Below are positions 61,538 to 64,000 of a DNA stretch of 64,000 nucleotides, piece after piece. Made by a program: the position numbers and the translations under genes. How positions within the stretch are numbered: position 1 is the stretch's first letter; every line of letters starts with the position of its first letter. Source of the DNA: Sphingopyxis sp. (GTDB lineage: Bacteria > Pseudomonadota > Alphaproteobacteria > Sphingomonadales > Sphingomonadaceae). Below the pieces are notes generated by a model. That model ran no database searches. It saw only the letters and a list, made by a program, of their open reading frames with translations, and had not been told where the DNA came from. Location: positions 45,330 to 109,329 of the forward strand of contig NVXM01000005.1 of the NCBI GenBank assembly GCA_002733865.1. Reading direction: 5' to 3'.

Positions 61538-62551
61538 ATGGATTTCAGCGATCATGTTTTTACCACGATGTTCGAGGCGCTTAACTCTGCCTTGGGCGCG
61601 ATCGTTGGTAAATATGCCGCTATCATCGGTATTGTGTCACCCGCGCTGCGGATCGGCATAGTGATCTATATTTCGCTGCTTGGTTACGCGATTATGCGCG
61701 GGGCTGTGCAATATCCTTTCCGGGAATATGCCTATCGCGGCTGCCAACTCGCGTTTCTCTATTTTGCCGTCACATCGCTTTACGGAACACAAATAGGCAT
61801 GTTTGCGCTTGGCGGCCTGCCAAGCCAGTTCGCCGCCGCGCTCGGCGGCGCAGATGTGGGAGGTCTTGGCGGCTTTTATGACAAGCTGGCAGGCACCGGC
61901 TTTGAAACCGCCAACACTATGCGCAAGATCGCGGCCAATTATCAGGAAACTCAAGGCACTCTTCCTGATATTGGCTATGCTGTCTTTTCGGGGTTTCTGA
62001 TAGTGATGGTGATCGTAGCTACCCTGCTCTGTGCCGCCATCGGTTTTGTTATCAGCGCCTTCGGCCTGTTTGCTCTAGCCTTGCTCGCGGTGGTCGGGCC
62101 GCTCTTTGTTGCAGCACTGCTGTTCGAATCCACCCGAGGCTATTTCTTCGCATGGCTAGGCGCGTGCATCAACTATCTGATGCTCATCGTCTTCGCGCTC
62201 GTGCTGACGCTGTTTCTTACCCAGACCGGCGAAGCAATCATCGCCACGATTTCTGAAAATGACGAAATAGGCATGGCCGCAATCAAGGCTCTGGCCTTCT
62301 ACGCGCTTGGTTTTTTCTTTTTCCTGCAAATTCCGATGCTCGCCGCATCCCTGGGTGGCGGCGGCCCTGCCCTCGCCAACCAGTTCGCATCGGCAATTGC
62401 AGCAGCAGGCGGGTTCGTCATCGGGCGCGGTGCGACTGGTACGCAGGCCACAAGCCGCGCCATCGAACGGGGCTTCTCGCGCGGGATAGCAAGAATGCGG
62501 ACATCGGGCTGGGTCAGTCGCGGAACAAATGAAGGAGCAAATCATGCGTAA
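61538..62551 (+). CDS. virB6: VirB6-like polytopic channel protein
   Basis: 337 residues with about six membrane helices in the centre and the TrbL/VirB6 pattern (YISLLGYAIMRG, VGPLFVAALLFESTRGYFFAWL). Forms part of the inner-membrane pore. Overlaps the following small gene by eight bases. Confidence 0.88.
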   Translation: MDFSDHVFTTMFEALNSALGAIVGKYAAIIGIVSPALRIGIVIYISLLGYAIMRGAVQYPFREYAYRGCQLAFLYFAVTSLYGTQIGMFALGGLPSQFAAALGGADVGGLGGFYDKLAGTGFETANTMRKIAANYQETQGTLPDIGYAVFSGFLIVMVIVATLLCAAIGFVISAFGLFALALLAVVGPLFVAALLFESTRGYFFAWLGACINYLMLIVFALVLTLFLTQTGEAIIATISENDEIGMAAIKALAFYALGFFFFLQIPMLAASLGGGGPALANQFASAIAAAGGFVIGRGATGTQATSRAIERGFSRGIARMRTSGWVSRGTNEGANHA

Positions 62552-62894
62552 ACAAATCATCGTTCTAATCGCCGCTTTGGCGATTTCTATGCCGGCCAAT
62601 CCCGTTACCGCTGCGCCAAAGTCGCCAAAGCTGTCAAAATGCGATGGCAAGAAGCGCAGACCAGCCAACCCTTATGGCTCCATATTGCCGAGCGTCGATC
62701 CTGAGACAGGAACATCAATACCGGCGGGGCAAACACCAAACCAAGAACAGGGACCGAAACGTGAAGGTGTTGAGGTATTCCCGAGCAAATCATCCACGCT
62801 CCCAAAACCAGCAACTAGGCCCGGCGAAAAAGCCGAAACCATAGTCCCACCTATCAGCAGCGCGCAGCCAAAGCGCGTATATCAGAGTTGCTGA
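62544..62894 (+). CDS. small exported protein in the VirB7 position
   Basis: 116 residues from ATG 62544, with GAAGGAG ahead. A signal peptide (IIVLIAALAISMPANPVTAA) is followed by a Pro/Lys-rich, low-complexity part with single cysteines near residue 37 and at the very C-terminus. It occupies the virB7 slot between virB6 and virB8 but lacks a lipobox and is twice the usual VirB7 length. Role in the outer-membrane core is inferred from position. Confidence 0.65.
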   Translation: MRKQIIVLIAALAISMPANPVTAAPKSPKLSKCDGKKRRPANPYGSILPSVDPETGTSIPAGQTPNQEQGPKREGVEVFPSKSSTLPKPATRPGEKAETIVPPISSAQPKRVYQSC

Positions 62895-62897
62895 GCG

Positions 62898-63584
62898 ATG
62901 GCTGGCGGCATTACCGATAGAGATGATCTCAAAGCCTATTTTGCGGAAAGCGCAAGCTGGGACCGCGACCGCTTTGTTGCAGCACGGCGTTCAAAAAGGT
63001 TCGCGTGGATAATTGCTGCGATTGCCAGCGGTCTTGCGATTACCGGCGTGGCCGCTGTTGCAATGCTGACGCCGCTTAAAACCGTCGCGCCCTATGTCAT
63101 CACTGTCGATAAGGCGACCGGCGCGAGCGAAATTACTGCGCAGATGTCGGGCGATAACCAGATCACCTATAATGAAGCGGTCGCTAAATATTTTCTCGCC
63201 GATTACGTCCGCAACCGCGAGGGCTGGATACCGCAGGCGCGCAAGGAGTTCTTTGAGGGCGTGCTGGCGATGTCATCACGCGAAGAACAGGCGCGCTGGA
63301 CGGCATTTTATAGCAAAGATAATGCCAGCTCACCGCAGAACGTCTTCACCTATCTTGATACAATATTCATCGCAGTCAAATCGGTCACATTCGTTTCCGA
63401 AAAGGTCGCGCAAATACGCTTCACCAAATCGCTCCAGCAAGGTTCGCGCGTCACTGACACACAGGCCATAGCAACGGTGACCTATGATACCACGGACACG
63501 CCAACTACCGAACAGCAACGGTTCAAAAATCCGCTGGGGCTGGAAGTGCAAACCTACCGCGCCGATTTGGAGGTCACACCATGA
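62898..63584 (+). CDS. virB8: VirB8-like inner-membrane protein
   Basis: 228 residues. A cytoplasmic N-terminus (YFAESASWDRDRFVAARRSKR), one membrane helix (about residues 34-55) and a periplasmic NTF2-like domain (TVAPYVITVDKATG, NPLGLEVQTYRADLEV) are present. Assembly platform of the VirB core. It overlaps virB9 by four bases. Confidence 0.92.
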   Translation: MAGGITDRDDLKAYFAESASWDRDRFVAARRSKRFAWIIAAIASGLAITGVAAVAMLTPLKTVAPYVITVDKATGASEITAQMSGDNQITYNEAVAKYFLADYVRNREGWIPQARKEFFEGVLAMSSREEQARWTAFYSKDNASSPQNVFTYLDTIFIAVKSVTFVSEKVAQIRFTKSLQQGSRVTDTQAIATVTYDTTDTPTTEQQRFKNPLGLEVQTYRADLEVTP

Positions 63585-64000
63585 AAAATCTGAGAAACTT
63601 CACCCTATTGGCGCTTCTGTTAAGCGGATCGCCAATAATGGCTGGTGAGACCCCGCAGCCAACGGCGCAAGACAATCGCATACGCGAAGTCATTTACGAC
63701 GAAAATCAGGTTTTCCGTATTGTCGGCGTTTTCCGGTCTGCAACACAGATTGTATTTTCGCCGGGCGAACGCGTCGAGCATGTTGCGCTCGGAGACACGA
63801 TATCCTGGGAAGTGGCTCCCGCTGAAAATTCCTTGTTCATCAAGCCGCGCGAACGAGCCGGGCCAACCAATCTGATCGTCATCACGCGTTCAAATACAGG
63901 AAACCGAACCTATACATTTGAGCTGAGCGCGCGCCGGGGCGCGATTGGCGAACGAACCGCTGATACTTTCTTTAAGGTTGCATTCCGTTATCCGCGCGAA
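63581..64000 (+). CDS. virB9: VirB9-like outer-membrane core protein (cut by window end)
   Basis: The first 140 codons are in the window. A signal peptide (FTLLALLLSGSPIMA) is followed by the VirB9 N-terminal domain with VIYDENQVFRIVGVFRSATQIVF and EHVALGDTISWEV, then FIKPRERAGPTNLIVIT. The C-terminal domain lies beyond 64000, where virB10 and virB11 would be expected. Confidence 0.92.
   Translation, partial: MKNLRNFTLLALLLSGSPIMAGETPQPTAQDNRIREVIYDENQVFRIVGVFRSATQIVFSPGERVEHVALGDTISWEVAPAENSLFIKPRERAGPTNLIVITRSNTGNRTYTFELSARRGAIGERTADTFFKVAFRYPRE

Noticed and set aside
1-64000. CRISPR array, rRNA operon or intact tRNA
   Set aside because: No regularly spaced repeats, no rRNA-like sequence and no complete cloverleaf were found on reading both strands.

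Overview
The window looks like part of a large plasmid or integrative element from an alphaproteobacterium of the order Sphingomonadales (Sphingopyxis, Sphingorhabdus or Novosphingobium-like). The grounds are the protein families (DUF6356, luxR-luxI-phyH order, astexin/sphingopyxin-type lasso cluster, sphingomonad-type TonB receptors, F-type tra order) and the two conjugation systems. No chromosomal housekeeping genes, rRNA or intact tRNA are visible.

Layout. (1) 1-2.4 kb: ParA-type partition ATPase and an XRE regulator, both on the minus strand. (2) 2.4-22.9 kb: a nearly complete F-type (MPF-F) conjugative operon on the plus strand with mostly stop/start-overlapping genes: traA-L-E-K-B-dsbC-V-C-orf-trbI-S26 peptidase-W-three small membrane proteins-U-trbC-N-wHTH-F-H-G. 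The relaxase and coupling protein are not in the window. A 58-residue membrane protein on the minus strand follows. (3) 23.2-24.7 kb: an IS3-family element that has cut off the 5' half of an acyl-CoA ligase. (4) 24.7-40.9 kb: a catabolic region with ligase remnant, thiolase, MFS transporter, secreted GYD protein, BisC/TorA-type molybdoenzyme, Leu/Phe-type dehydrogenase with an ACT-like partner and divergent Lrp regulator, TonB receptor, intact acyl-CoA synthetase, YeiH-type exporter and aromatic/aspartate aminotransferase. (5) 41.7-42.6 kb: a fused nucleotidyltransferase-HEPN protein. (6) 43.2-51.0 kb: a lasso-peptide cluster with precursor, fused B protein and C cyclase on the plus strand, and a convergent ECF sigma-TonB receptor-lasso isopeptidase operon. 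(7) 51.3-55.2 kb: a quorum-sensing block (luxR, luxI, phyH, gntR) in which an IS5-family element has cut off the last 24 codons of luxR. (8) 55.5-56.5 kb: a start-less gene remnant and a second Lrp/AsnC regulator. (9) 56.7-64.0 kb: a second, VirB-type (MPF-T) secretion operon, virB1-B2-B3-B4-B5-eexN-B6-orf-B8-B9, running off the window end.

How the parts fit. The two type IV secretion systems differ in type and, by eye, in base composition (the VirB block is richer in GC), so the replicon is a mosaic. The lasso block makes a predicted 23-residue peptide with an 8-residue ring. The opposing operon would take the peptide up (TonB receptor) and open its isopeptide bond (isopeptidase). The adjacent AHL synthase block appears to have lost a functional LuxR receptor through a clean, reconstructible IS insertion. 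The catabolic region may concern amino acids or organosulfur compounds, but its substrate cannot be read from sequence alone.
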